Below are positions 6,769 through 15,315 of a stretch of 64,000 nucleotides of DNA, piece after piece (within the stretch, counting starts at the first letter, position 1; the number at the start of each line of letters is the position of its first letter). The stretch covers positions 87,108 to 151,107 of IMG/VR virus record IMGVR_UViG_3300042516_004811. One strand, written 5' to 3'. The notes beneath the pieces are model-generated. The model was given only the letters and a program-made list of their open reading frames with translations. It made no database searches and was not told the origin of the DNA. A program made the position numbers and the translations under genes. This stretch comes from a virus.

Positions 6769-7589
6769 CGCTTAGCTTTTCTCGCTTTAGCCATTTGTCG
6801 TGACGCCCTGTTCATTCTGGCCATGACGGATTCGTCACCAGCAAACATTCGGTCGCCTTTCATAAAAGATGGGGAAAGCATCAACATTGCTTTCCTGGTC
6901 TCATCGCGAAGTGTGGTTACCGATTCGTCTGTAACTAGCTCTTCCGGGGTATAGAGTTCACTAATTACACCAATACCGGTGAGGTCCGTATCATGAATAC
7001 TGTGGTCAGCCGATTTTCTTTGTGTCGAGCTAAATATTGACAAACTAAATTCTTCGGGATTTTCTGACTTCTTCTTAACCTTACTATAACGCTCAAGAAG
7101 TCTTCTCCCCTTTGCTGCAAGCTTTGCTGCATCTTCCATATTTTTGGGTACTGGTTCACCCCATGCTGCGGCAGAGAGCGCAAGCCTTGTAGCTCTACCT
7201 TTTTCGTCAACCATTGGCCCGGATGGATTCGTGAAGAAGCGTGTTAGGAAGGAGCCCTTCCTTCTCATCTTTTCTGGAGTATTTGCTGGCCCCATTACTC
7301 CGGGTTTTAGGTTTGCCCCTTCTTTGCGCTTGAAGTAGGCGCGCCCAGCAGCAGTGAGACCACCCTTGGGGTCTTTGAGTCTTTTCTTGGCTGCCTTGCC
7401 TTCAATGCAGTCATTTAAGATTTTCCCACCGTAGTATTCATCGAATATCGGCATCATTGAATCGCTCTTTAGTTCGACTATTGACTGCTCAGCAATTAGG
7501 GCAAGTTCTTCTTCGACGTCTATGGCGTCAGAAATATTAAGAAGCTGCTCAAAGAGGGAGTCAAGATTCTCGTTATTGGTTTCATCCAT
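6765..7589 (-). CDS. DUF6321-like phage protein
   Basis: 274 residues. The N-terminal 45 residues are acidic and helical. Near residues 76-118 comes a basic G-L-T-A-A-G-R-A-Y-F-K-R-K-E-G-A-N-L-K-P-G-V motif followed by K-M-R-R-K-G-S-F-L-T-R, which resembles the small DUF6321-type domain seen in many marine phages. The C-terminus is basic (RQMAKARKAKR). It lies downstream of the major capsid gene but beyond a strong terminator, so it probably has its own promoter; GATAAT lies 8 bases before the ATG. A virion or DNA-binding role is possible but not shown. Confidence 0.75.
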   Translation of the reverse strand: MDETNNENLDSLFEQLLNISDAIDVEEELALIAEQSIVELKSDSMMPIFDEYYGGKILNDCIEGKAAKKRLKDPKGGLTAAGRAYFKRKEGANLKPGVMGPANTPEKMRRKGSFLTRFFTNPSGPMVDEKGRATRLALSAAAWGEPVPKNMEDAAKLAAKGRRLLERYSKVKKKSENPEEFSLSIFSSTQRKSADHSIHDTDLTGIGVISELYTPEELVTDESVTTLRDETRKAMLMLSPSFMKGDRMFAGDESVMARMNRASRQMAKARKAKR

Positions 7590-7626
7590 ATAGCTACATT
7601 ATCCCATGAAAGTTGTTTGTAGATAG

Positions 7627-7670
7627 AAAAGAACCCTGGGGTTCCGGTTTCCCGTTGCCCCAGGGTTCTC
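7627..7670 (-). terminator. Strong intrinsic terminator after the major capsid gene
   Basis: On the minus strand GAACCCTGGGG and CCCCAGGGTTC form an 11-bp perfect stem (7668-7658 with 7641-7631), and the flanking A/T extends it. The stem is followed by TTTTCTATCT. It sits 28 bases after the capsid stop codon and should end the long structural transcript. Confidence 0.9.
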
Positions 7671-7697
7671 TCTTGCGTTGCTACGCGTTGGTCGTTA

Positions 7698-9059
7698 TCA
7701 GACAGGTGCGCTGTCGAATGACACCTTCACGAAGGCCTCTGGACGCTTCACCGCTAGGGCTAGGCGCTGCTCGGCCAAGATGACGATGGCGTTGCGTACG
7801 AAGAAGTCTGAGTGCTGTTCCGAAATACGGATGCTGGCTTCCTCGCGGTCGTACAACTGAGCGCCGGTACCGAAGGCACCAACAAGAGCAGTGCCCTCAT
7901 CGATGGCTGGGGTGTCCACCAGCGGCATGCGCCAGACCTTTGGCTCACCACCCATCGCAACCGAAACTGCGATTAGGTACTGACCCTGCTCGTCCTTCGT
8001 CAGTTCGATGTCTTCCCAGTCGTTCGGGTGTAGAACAACACCGCTTGGCTCGTAGTAAGCCAGGAACGAGAGGGTAGCAGCACGACGAATTGCGTCAGCC
8101 TTGGTGTCAGCAACTGGAGCGGTTTCTCCATCTGACCATGCGTATTCCTGAATGTTTGGTGTGTTGAGCACGCCGAGAAGGTTCTCGCCGGTTCCGTCAC
8201 CGTTCAGAATCTGGTTGTCTTCGAGGAGACGCAGACCGTACATTAGCTCGTTGTCGATGATTGAGCGCAGCTGTGGCTCATCGGCAAGAACGTTGCGGTG
8301 TGCTGCTTCCCAGTGTGCGAGTGTGCGCACTGGAGCCTGCTCGCCAACGAAAGCGAATGACGACTGTGGCTTGATGCCGAAGGTCGCGCTCGCTGCGCCG
8401 GTTCCACGCTCTGCAACTGTCGCAGCGTTGTTTACGCCATGACCAGCCTCAAGTGTGGTGAACCCGAGCTGACGGAAGTACTCGATAACCGCTGCGTTTG
8501 TGCGACGGACCGGGAAAAGGTCACGAACGCGCTTGGTACGCATTGGAGGAGTAACGATTGCGTCACGCTGAACTGAACCAAGGCCAGTGGTGATGTCACC
8601 GCTTGGCATACCTGAGAAGACGTCCTTGACGTTGTAACCACCTGAGAAGCTGGTGAGGGAAGCCTTCACCTGCCATGGAGCGGCCATGTTTGCGCCATTA
8701 CGTCCACCGTTGAGGGCCTTGAACTCAGCTGACTCAAGGAACATCTGGCCGATGCTCTTGATTTCACGTGATGTCAACTGGGTGAGGTCAGCGGCAGCAG
8801 CAGCATAGGCTGAAGAAACCGAGTCACCTGCTGGCTGATTTGACCAGCTGTCAACGTTTTCGATGGTCTGAAGGTCCGAAAGAAGCGACTTGATTTCTTT
8901 GATGTCGCGCATGTTCTTGTCGAACGCTGTCTTCTGGTCTGAGGAGACGACTACTGTGCCGTCCTCAACGCGGAACGAGTCGGCAATTGCCTTATTCTCG
9001 TCCATTTTGGTTCTTAGAGCTGACTGGAGCTCTGAGATGCGGGCTTTGTCTTCCGACAT
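7698..9059 (-). CDS. Major capsid protein, HK97 fold
   Basis: 453 residues. The first 110 or so are charged and helical, like the scaffolding delta domain that the prohead protease removes. The remainder matches the Phage_capsid family: T-P-P-M-R-T-K-R-V-R-D-L-F near residue 170, I-L-N-G-D-G-T-G-E-N-L-L-G-V-L around 285, and the C-terminal V-G-A-F-G-T-G-A-Q-L-Y-D-R-E-E followed by A-E-Q-R-L-A-L-A-V-K-R-P-E-A-F. It forms the icosahedral shell. An AGAGG ribosome site precedes the ATG, and a 166-base upstream gap may hold a dedicated promoter. It is about 23 kb from the portal gene, an unusual separation. Cleavage site not identifiable by eye. Confidence 0.95.
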   Translation of the reverse strand: MSEDKARISELQSALRTKMDENKAIADSFRVEDGTVVVSSDQKTAFDKNMRDIKEIKSLLSDLQTIENVDSWSNQPAGDSVSSAYAAAAADLTQLTSREIKSIGQMFLESAEFKALNGGRNGANMAAPWQVKASLTSFSGGYNVKDVFSGMPSGDITTGLGSVQRDAIVTPPMRTKRVRDLFPVRRTNAAVIEYFRQLGFTTLEAGHGVNNAATVAERGTGAASATFGIKPQSSFAFVGEQAPVRTLAHWEAAHRNVLADEPQLRSIIDNELMYGLRLLEDNQILNGDGTGENLLGVLNTPNIQEYAWSDGETAPVADTKADAIRRAATLSFLAYYEPSGVVLHPNDWEDIELTKDEQGQYLIAVSVAMGGEPKVWRMPLVDTPAIDEGTALVGAFGTGAQLYDREEASIRISEQHSDFFVRNAIVILAEQRLALAVKRPEAFVKVSFDSAPV

Positions 9060-9183
9060 TGTGTTTACCTCTTATTGAAGTTGAAGGGTTGGATTAATTG
9101 CTTTTCAGCGGATGGCTTAGGTAAGCACCCAGCCCTGCTAATAATCAAAAATAACAGATGATTGACATCATTTAGTGGAACTA

Positions 9184-9211
9184 ATTATGTTTTGCCATTA
9201 AAGTGTGTAAA
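9184..9211 (-). promoter_or_regulatory. Candidate promoter for the major capsid gene
   Basis: On the minus strand TTTACA (9211-9206) and CATAAT (9189-9184) are separated by 16 bases, in the 166-base gap between the preceding gene and the capsid ATG at 9059. It would give a leader of about 115 bases. A dyad ATGATgtcaATCAT (about 9158-9171) lies downstream of the -10 box. A separate strong promoter would fit the high demand for capsid protein. Confidence 0.35.
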
Positions 9212-9225
9212 TAGTTTTTTTACTG

Positions 9226-9864
9226 CTACTTGTGCCTTAGTTCTTCAGGGATGCTTGACTTGCGTTTTACGGGCTTATTTCCTCGTTCTGAAAGAACAAC
9301 CCGAACTGCTTCCCTGGTTTCATTGTCTCTTCTTTTGGAGATATTTCGTCTACCAAGGGCCGTTGAGCCAGCCCTGTTTGCATAATCCGTCATGTTGCTG
9401 CACGGCATCCATACCGAGCGTCCATTTTTGCTGACCCGCCTACTAATGCCGATGCACCCAAGCTGTCTTGAACGAGCCCTAGCTGACTCTGGGTCCATAA
9501 ATACATCCATGTCTGTCTCGCGGATATATTCTGGGCCGACTGATTTGCCACCAAAAGAAGTTGCCGACACGAGTCCACCGCCAGGGAGTGTAGCTATGCC
9601 CATTATTGGGGCTTCGCGGAGGTTCTCCCAATCACTTCTTTTCTTTTTCCTCTTACCCATCTCGCGTTTTTTCTTAGGGCTGTAACCGGGGACAACTGTT
9701 CTCCATTTCGATGTTTCCGCAATATTGGAGATTCTCTCCATTTCTTCCATTGTCTCGCATGGCATCCAGTTTCCGTCTGCGGAAAGATGCGCACCAGTGC
9801 AGCCAATTTCTCTGGCCATTGCAAGTGCCTGAACTTTATCGACTAATTTCTTTTCGCGTGCCAT
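9226..9864 (-). CDS. Duplicated GCxG...WMPC-motif protein, function unknown
   Basis: 212 residues, strongly basic. Two copies of one Cys motif are visible: near residues 19-36 (R-E-I-G-C-T-G ... W-M-P-C) and near residues 132-155 (R-Q-L-G-C-I-G ... W-M-P-C), separated by a linker rich in K and R (KKKREMGKRKKKR). Each copy could form a small metal or disulphide module. It lies directly upstream of the capsid gene in the structural operon, so a capsid-internal or head-decoration role is reasonable inference. The start follows the previous stop by 2 bases. Confidence 0.75.
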   Translation of the reverse strand: MAREKKLVDKVQALAMAREIGCTGAHLSADGNWMPCETMEEMERISNIAETSKWRTVVPGYSPKKKREMGKRKKKRSDWENLREAPIMGIATLPGGGLVSATSFGGKSVGPEYIRETDMDVFMDPESARARSRQLGCIGISRRVSKNGRSVWMPCSNMTDYANRAGSTALGRRNISKRRDNETREAVRVVLSERGNKPVKRKSSIPEELRHK

Positions 9865-9866
9865 GA

Positions 9867-10604
9867 TTACCCAAGTTTCGACTTAATTGAAATTGTTATT
9901 CTTTGCTTACCAGAAAGCATTTTTTTGCCATCAATAACTGGAGACAGGTTTCTCGCTCTTCTCTTCAGTCTTCTTCTGGCTGTGGTCCTATCGCGTTTTC
10001 CGTCATCTGAAAGAAATCTGCCCATCATTGATTCAGGCACAGATTTTTCTGCAATTTCGGAGGCAAGTAGAGAGATTGCATTATTTTTTCGTGGAACAAA
10101 TGCTGACTTAGTTGTATCGAAACCAAATTTTCCACTCTTTATGGGGGAAATGATGGACGAAATCCGCGAAGCGACCTCGAATTGTCTTGCCTTATAATCA
10201 ATTGCATTCATTTTTGACTCAACAGAAGAAAATTTTGCTATTGATAGCTCTGATGAGGGCTTGTTTTCACTTAATTCAGTGTTTGTGTGTCTATTGCTAA
10301 ACATGCGAAAGGCCTGCGATGGTTTTTCAGTAACGTAATCTTGTTTTAGTGACTTGGTTTCTATGGCGTCCGAGGCAAACGAACCAAGCATTTTTTCAAT
10401 CGATGGGGTTACGGACTTGAATCCAGTGCAAACAAACCCCTCGGGAAGAGCTATTTGCTCTATATCTGCAGATATAGAGCTTTCTGCAACTATCCGCTTC
10501 CCGTACTCCGTCAAACTCTTTGATTCAATTACACCGTCATTATCGGAAATAACAACATGAGGGGTGTTTCTGAACAAATCTTTGATTATTGCGACTTTTT
10601 TCAT
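9867..10604 (-). CDS. Structural-operon protein, function unknown
   Basis: 245 residues. The N-terminal 40 residues look like a small beta-rich unit (VAIIKDLF ... HVVISDNDGVIESKSL). The middle is Ser/Lys-rich and low in complexity, and the end is strongly basic (RDRTTARRRLKRRARN ...). Similar basic C-termini occur in several neighbours and could bind DNA inside the head. One base separates it from the stop of the upstream 680-residue gene. I recognise no known domain. Confidence 0.7.
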   Translation of the reverse strand: MKKVAIIKDLFRNTPHVVISDNDGVIESKSLTEYGKRIVAESSISADIEQIALPEGFVCTGFKSVTPSIEKMLGSFASDAIETKSLKQDYVTEKPSQAFRMFSNRHTNTELSENKPSSELSIAKFSSVESKMNAIDYKARQFEVASRISSIISPIKSGKFGFDTTKSAFVPRKNNAISLLASEIAEKSVPESMMGRFLSDDGKRDRTTARRRLKRRARNLSPVIDGKKMLSGKQRITISIKSKLG

Positions 10605-10605
10605 T

Positions 10606-12648
10606 TTAGGCGCCTCTGATTATCGTGTTTAGGATGTTTTTTTGATTTCTAAGAACATCAAGTCGCTCTGTGAAAAGTTTTTCCATGATTTCCATGTGTA
10701 TCTTTTCGCCTGCAGACATTCCATATCTGTTCATATCGTTCTGGAAATTGGAAGTACTGAACTTTCTTGCCCTATTAATGAGCTGACCAATGAACTGAAT
10801 CAATAGAACCCTTTGTTCAGCCTTCAAAGTCTGGTAATACTCAGAATATGCTGGTGTCAGGCCTGATTCATAGAAGTCATTGAGTCTCAATTTCATTCTT
10901 TTGGTGATTTCTATCTTGGATAGGTCTGTCAGACCAGAAGTAGTGTTTTGTGCAAGCACTGCCCTTGTGCCATCAGGGGTATCTATTGGATAAATCGATG
11001 TTGATGGCCTATTTCTCTGGTCAGTAAGGAAATCGGCAACAATCATCCGGGCCACATCCTCGTAACCTATGTCCTGAAACTTTGCATTTGGATTAAACAC
11101 GCCACCCGGTATTGCTGCTTCAACATCCTGGCGCAAGTACGTTCTTTTATCGCCGGCTTTGCCAACAAAAAGCACGTCAGGTGAGCTAAGCCCAAGGAAC
11201 TGCTGTACGTCTGAAGCAAACCTTTCACCGAGATGTTGGAATTTTGCTGGACGCTCATACATGAAATACTTTTCTGGCCCAGATACAACTGCAGTAATGT
11301 TGTTGCCCATTTTCTGTTTCTGGATAGCGTTGGAACGCTTAATTACCTCAGAAAGAATGTCTGGGTGGATTGCAGAGAGAGAGCCACCCCCAGATAGGTG
11401 AGCCATTGCCCTGTCAATATCTTTAATAAGCTTACGCTTTGCATCAAAAGACACAGTTTCTCTTGATTCCGAGGTGGAAACATCAACTGGCTTTTTTCTT
11501 CTCTTTGAAAAAAGGAGCTCTTGTGCCCATCTGGTTGTCTTGCCAACTGGCTCGTTTGGGTTCTTTATCCCAACAAATTTTTCTGAGTACTGAATCCCGT
11601 CGCCAATTTCTTGAGAAACGTTTACCAGTCTTGCTGCTGGGTTTGTTGAGTTATTTATCTCCTGTGCAGTGTTAACTACCCGCCCAAGCTTTCTTCTTTC
11701 GCCAACAGTGAGCTTCCTTGCTTTTTCAAGCGTCAGCGAAGAACCACCAGGCAGAACATAAATAAGAGACCTTATTCCCGTATTTGAAAGAAGACCCAGC
11801 TCTTCTCCACCAATATCAGATGGAGACAATGCTGACATTATGAATGAAGCGCCTTCCATGTCCCTGTTGTCGGGTATTGCTCGCAAAACGCGGCTTGGTA
11901 CGACCGGCTCAAGAACAAATCCGTCACGTCTTACCATTCGTCTCACCCGCGTCGACGACGAAGAATTAAACTGACCAACGTCACGGATAATGTCTCTTGT
12001 TCTACCCATAGAGATTGAGCGATTTTCGTTTCCGACACGCGGAATCTGGGGGGCACGACTTTGAATGATTGAACTTGGTGCTATTCCGCCAGTTATATCC
12101 CTTCCGGACACCCTATCCGGTAGTCCAGAAGTCTGTGCTCTGCGTATTTCTCTTACTGCTGCACCAAGGACTGATGGTATGTCGAAAAGTTGTTGACCGC
12201 AAGTTGTAAACCTATTGTCTGTAAATCTTCCACCATACTGATACCCCTCGGGGCATCTGGCCGCACGGTTTTGACCAGGCAGTGAACCGCCACGACGGCC
12301 TCCACCAAAACCTGGAGTGGCTGCTCTATAAAAAGCAGAACGAACAGGCGACCTTACCGGACCTAAGTCTCCAGGAACGAGAGTGCTTCCTATCGTGCTT
12401 CCTATTTGGCGTAGTGCATTTGCCTTGAAGCTGATTTGATTGTTTCCTGTCTGACTTTTTCTTCTCTTAGTGTTGCCGTTTCTTTTTGAGAGAGCCCTGT
12501 ACTGAATTAGGGCATGGGAAAGCTGCTTTCTTCCACGTAGATGGTCCACGTTTGACTTCCCAAAAAGGTCGCCAAGTACCACTCTTGTTACAATAAGCTC
12601 GTTATTGTCGCAACATGGAAGAAGTTCATCCACAGCAGTTTTCCTCAT
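10606..12648 (-). CDS. Structural-operon protein with Cys-pair module and possible degenerate kinase-like C-terminal half
   Basis: 680 residues. Around residues 131-153 it carries R-C-P-E-G ... F-T-D ... T-T-C-G, the same module as residues 231-251 of the 2070-residue protein. The C-terminal third contains K-Y-F-M-Y-E-R-P, then V-A-D-F-L-T-D-Q-R-N-R-P and P-I-D-T-P-D-G, which loosely recalls the catalytic and metal loops of HipA/FAM20/PI-kinase-like folds (D-x-x-x-x-N-R, D-x-x). That fold has been reported in injected polyvalent proteins; my match is weak. The ATG overlaps the upstream gene by 23 bases; a GTG at 12633 would give an 8-base overlap. Confidence 0.65.
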   Translation of the reverse strand: MRKTAVDELLPCCDNNELIVTRVVLGDLFGKSNVDHLRGRKQLSHALIQYRALSKRNGNTKRRKSQTGNNQISFKANALRQIGSTIGSTLVPGDLGPVRSPVRSAFYRAATPGFGGGRRGGSLPGQNRAARCPEGYQYGGRFTDNRFTTCGQQLFDIPSVLGAAVREIRRAQTSGLPDRVSGRDITGGIAPSSIIQSRAPQIPRVGNENRSISMGRTRDIIRDVGQFNSSSSTRVRRMVRRDGFVLEPVVPSRVLRAIPDNRDMEGASFIMSALSPSDIGGEELGLLSNTGIRSLIYVLPGGSSLTLEKARKLTVGERRKLGRVVNTAQEINNSTNPAARLVNVSQEIGDGIQYSEKFVGIKNPNEPVGKTTRWAQELLFSKRRKKPVDVSTSESRETVSFDAKRKLIKDIDRAMAHLSGGGSLSAIHPDILSEVIKRSNAIQKQKMGNNITAVVSGPEKYFMYERPAKFQHLGERFASDVQQFLGLSSPDVLFVGKAGDKRTYLRQDVEAAIPGGVFNPNAKFQDIGYEDVARMIVADFLTDQRNRPSTSIYPIDTPDGTRAVLAQNTTSGLTDLSKIEITKRMKLRLNDFYESGLTPAYSEYYQTLKAEQRVLLIQFIGQLINRARKFSTSNFQNDMNRYGMSAGEKIHMEIMEKLFTERLDVLRNQKNILNTIIRGA

Positions 12649-13279
12649 CCGATTTTGAACTAATGAACGCAGAATAAACCTTTGTTCCAGATTCGTTTTC
12701 GCCTTCTATTTGCCAATTTTTATCGTCACCGATAAACTTGATAAAATCTGGCTCCATGTCGGCAAATTCCGACAAGACCTTCATCGCGTACTCAATGTCA
12801 CCTTCTGTTACGACCTGGTTTAGACCCTTTTCCTCAGTGGCAAACTCCCTGTCGTAAAAGAACATGTCCAACTCTTCAATGGAGTCACTCTTTTTAAGAT
12901 TTCTAACCACATTCTTTGGTTTCTTGCCAGCGAGAGACTGAGAAAACTGCGCATCAGTCCAGTTTGTTAACTTGCGAAGCTTTTTTCTGCAGTTTTTCAT
13001 GCCCGGATGATGACATCCTTCGTTTGGCCATAAACCAGTTGTCTCATGGTGCAGCCAGGCGCATATATTGCTAAGTGGATAAAGCTCTGGATGGTTTGCA
13101 AGAATCACTCGACATCTTCTGAATCCACCAGGCTTCTTCATGATTGGTCGCCAATACCTAAGTAGGCGCTCAAGATTGCCTCTTCTGGGGCCGTACCCCC
13201 TAAGTATGTCACCAGTGACCAGTTCCTGTGGCAGTATGCCGCCAAGCGGGTCGGCCTTAATCTGCTCATTGTCAAGCAT
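12626..13279 (-). CDS. Conserved-looking phage structural-operon protein (RPIMKKPGGFRRC motif)
   Basis: 217 residues. Residues 38-98 hold the most distinctive part: L-L-R-Y-W-R-P-I-M-K-K-P-G-G-F-R-R-C, then Y-P-L-S-N-I-C-A-W-L-H-H-E-T-T-G, then E-G-C-H-H-P-G-M-K-N-C, with four cysteines and several histidines that could bind metal. I recall similar W-R-P-x-M-K-K-P-G-G-F-R-R-C segments in phage head-region proteins of unknown role. The second half is acidic and helical. It overlaps both neighbours by a few bases, so it is tightly coupled in the head operon. Confidence 0.7.
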   Translation of the reverse strand: MLDNEQIKADPLGGILPQELVTGDILRGYGPRRGNLERLLRYWRPIMKKPGGFRRCRVILANHPELYPLSNICAWLHHETTGLWPNEGCHHPGMKNCRKKLRKLTNWTDAQFSQSLAGKKPKNVVRNLKKSDSIEELDMFFYDREFATEEKGLNQVVTEGDIEYAMKVLSEFADMEPDFIKFIGDDKNWQIEGENESGTKVYSAFISSKSDEENCCG

Positions 13280-13784
13280 TATCGCTCTCCTCTATTTTTC
13301 GGAGCAGGTGCATGGCGAGCCATGCGTCTTTCCGCTCCTGCTTCGTATTGAATACTCGTTTTGGCTTATCAAACTTTACCACTGGCCCATTAGCCGATTT
13401 GCTCAAAATTTGATTCGCTAAACCACTGGATGAAAATTCAAGAGATTTCTCATTAATCTTGTCAATCTTCTTGCGGTCTTTTCCAAGAGCAGAATAAACA
13501 GGCAACCCGGCAAGCATCTTCTCATCCACTTCTTTTTCCTTTGAGATGAATGTTTCATACCAGCTACCGGAAGACATGTTTCTTGGGGCATCCCATAGTT
13601 TTCTATGGAATGGCGATGTCCTTATTTTCTTTAAACTGCGAGCACTTGAGGAAAAGGACATAAAGTCAATCCTCACAACAGTTCCATCTTCTCTCTCAAT
13701 TGCGCCATCTTTGTCATTGACCGTGGCGTCGATTATGTAGTAAAGCTTGTCGTCTCCAACGGTCCCTACAAGTGCTGCTTTCAT
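13272..13784 (-). CDS. Structural-operon protein, function unknown
   Basis: 170 residues. It begins M-K-A-A-L-V-G-T-V-G-D-D-K-L-Y-Y-I-I-D-A-T-V, a beta-rich start, followed by a Ser/Lys-rich middle and an amphipathic helical end (ERKDAWLAMHLLRKIEES). Two S-S-G tripeptides (NMSSGS, SSSGLA) occur but without the L-S-S-G-[RKA] context of the giant proteins. Overlaps of 4 and 8 bases with its neighbours show translational coupling. No family recognised. Confidence 0.65.
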   Translation of the reverse strand: MKAALVGTVGDDKLYYIIDATVNDKDGAIEREDGTVVRIDFMSFSSSARSLKKIRTSPFHRKLWDAPRNMSSGSWYETFISKEKEVDEKMLAGLPVYSALGKDRKKIDKINEKSLEFSSSGLANQILSKSANGPVVKFDKPKRVFNTKQERKDAWLAMHLLRKIEESDNA

Positions 13785-15298
13785 AGCTTGCCGCCTCGTC
13801 TTGAAATAAGTGAAGGTTTTTCACTGCTTCTTATTTCCTTCATGAGCTTCTTGCCCATCTCGGCTATCTCTATCTCTATGTTTTCTTTCAAAACCTCTTC
13901 AACATCTTGTCCTGGCCTCGCAGCTTTAGAGTGGCTTAGTGGGTTAAAGATATTTATGCCAGATGGGTGAGCAATCATTAATTTGTTTATGCCTGACTCC
14001 TGGTACTTGTCTCGCATCTTTACGGCAAGCCTGTAGGAGCGAAGCATGTCCATACTTTCGGTGTTTGTGCGTGAAGTCATCCCCGTAGAAGACATGTACT
14101 CAATTTCTTCAATAGTAAATCCGTTCTTAACAAGGGTGTTGTTAATAAATGATTCGTTAACAACATCGCTTATATCCTGATTGGCGGCCATTTTCTGCAA
14201 CTTGGTGAACGGGTAGTTAATTTGCTCAATTTCATCTATGTCAAATCCACCAAGCACATGTGCTTCAAGCGGTTTATGGGTTCTTTTCTCTGAATCAAAT
14301 TGCCCAGAGCGCCTCATTGAGCCAGACTCATCGAGTGAGCTGTTGACGTCTGCAAAATCCTTATCAATACTTGCCGCAAGCAGATTAAGCATTGTCTCCA
14401 TTGACTCTATTTTTCCGTTTGAGCCATCTAGATTAGATAGGGCGTCAGATACATCTTCTTTATTTGTTGAGTTAAGGCGAACAGGCTTATTGCCATTTTT
14501 CACCCCATTACCCATTCCGTATGACACTCTTCCTGATACGCCGGGCTTTAGCACAACCTCTATTTCCCCATGGGCGGTCAATCCATCACCGAGAATATCT
14601 TCGTCACCTAATTCAAATATCGCATCTGACTCAACGTTGCCAATACCTGAAGACATTGCGAGCTGTCTTTTCTTTTTGATTTGGTCCTCGTGAATTACGT
14701 ACCCAGAGACCGGCATTAGCTCGTCAGGTACATCCTGACCAAGACCAACGCTTGCGTAATAATCCCTAGCAATGTCCGATGCCGCTCTTTCTACGGTTTC
14801 TCCACCTAAAGGTTTTTGCTCACTGGTTGCACTTCTATTGCGGTTTCCGCCCGAACCTATCGTTCTGCCATTTATAACCTTTGGGGCGAGAAGACCAATT
14901 CCTGACTCCGTAACAGCATCTGCTGCCTGATTAAATAATCGGGTTATTCGCACCGAATTATTTCTGTTGGTTTTGTGCTTCTTTTCTATCGCGGAAATCA
15001 TTGATTCAACTTCGATGTCACCAACAAGCCCCATATCACCGAGTCTTGAGACTGCAGCAATTGCATAATCCGGCCCAATGTCCGTAGCTACAGACGTAGC
15101 CGCTTTCATATACCCCGAGTCTCTGTCACGAGAAACAACTGAACGAAGCTCCCAAATGGTTTTTTTAATATTGTCTGATTCCTGCTTGCTGGCACCAGAA
15201 CGAGAAACAGCGGCAGAAATAAATCTATTTGCCCGAGCCTTTTCTGACTTCGTTATATTTCTTGCGCTAAATCCGCGCTGATTGTTGTTACTTGTCAT
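13781..15298 (-). CDS. Structural-operon protein, function unknown
   Basis: 505 residues, hydrophilic, rich in S, N, D and E, with no membrane segment. Regions of regular helix (residues 1-130 and 440-490) flank a Gly/Ser/Asn-rich centre (GGNRNRSATSEQKPLGGE). Near residue 425 the sequence A-H-P-S-G-I-N-I-F-N-P-L-S-H-S-K-A-A-R-P resembles short linker motifs of phage head proteins. No enzyme motif is seen. It follows the 2070-residue gene by 17 bases and overlaps the next gene by 4. Confidence 0.6.
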   Translation of the reverse strand: MTSNNNQRGFSARNITKSEKARANRFISAAVSRSGASKQESDNIKKTIWELRSVVSRDRDSGYMKAATSVATDIGPDYAIAAVSRLGDMGLVGDIEVESMISAIEKKHKTNRNNSVRITRLFNQAADAVTESGIGLLAPKVINGRTIGSGGNRNRSATSEQKPLGGETVERAASDIARDYYASVGLGQDVPDELMPVSGYVIHEDQIKKKRQLAMSSGIGNVESDAIFELGDEDILGDGLTAHGEIEVVLKPGVSGRVSYGMGNGVKNGNKPVRLNSTNKEDVSDALSNLDGSNGKIESMETMLNLLAASIDKDFADVNSSLDESGSMRRSGQFDSEKRTHKPLEAHVLGGFDIDEIEQINYPFTKLQKMAANQDISDVVNESFINNTLVKNGFTIEEIEYMSSTGMTSRTNTESMDMLRSYRLAVKMRDKYQESGINKLMIAHPSGINIFNPLSHSKAARPGQDVEEVLKENIEIEIAEMGKKLMKEIRSSEKPSLISRRGGKL

Positions 15299-15315
15299 TT
15301 AAATCATCCACCCAA

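Noticed and set aside
9163-9193. TTGACA with TATGTT 18 bases later on the plus strand
   Set aside because: It would transcribe only antisense into the minus-strand structural operon; no plus-strand gene follows.
13560-14700. SSG tripeptides in the 170- and 505-residue proteins as further LSSG sites
   Set aside because: They lack the preceding Leu and the following basic/Ala context and occur about as often as chance predicts.
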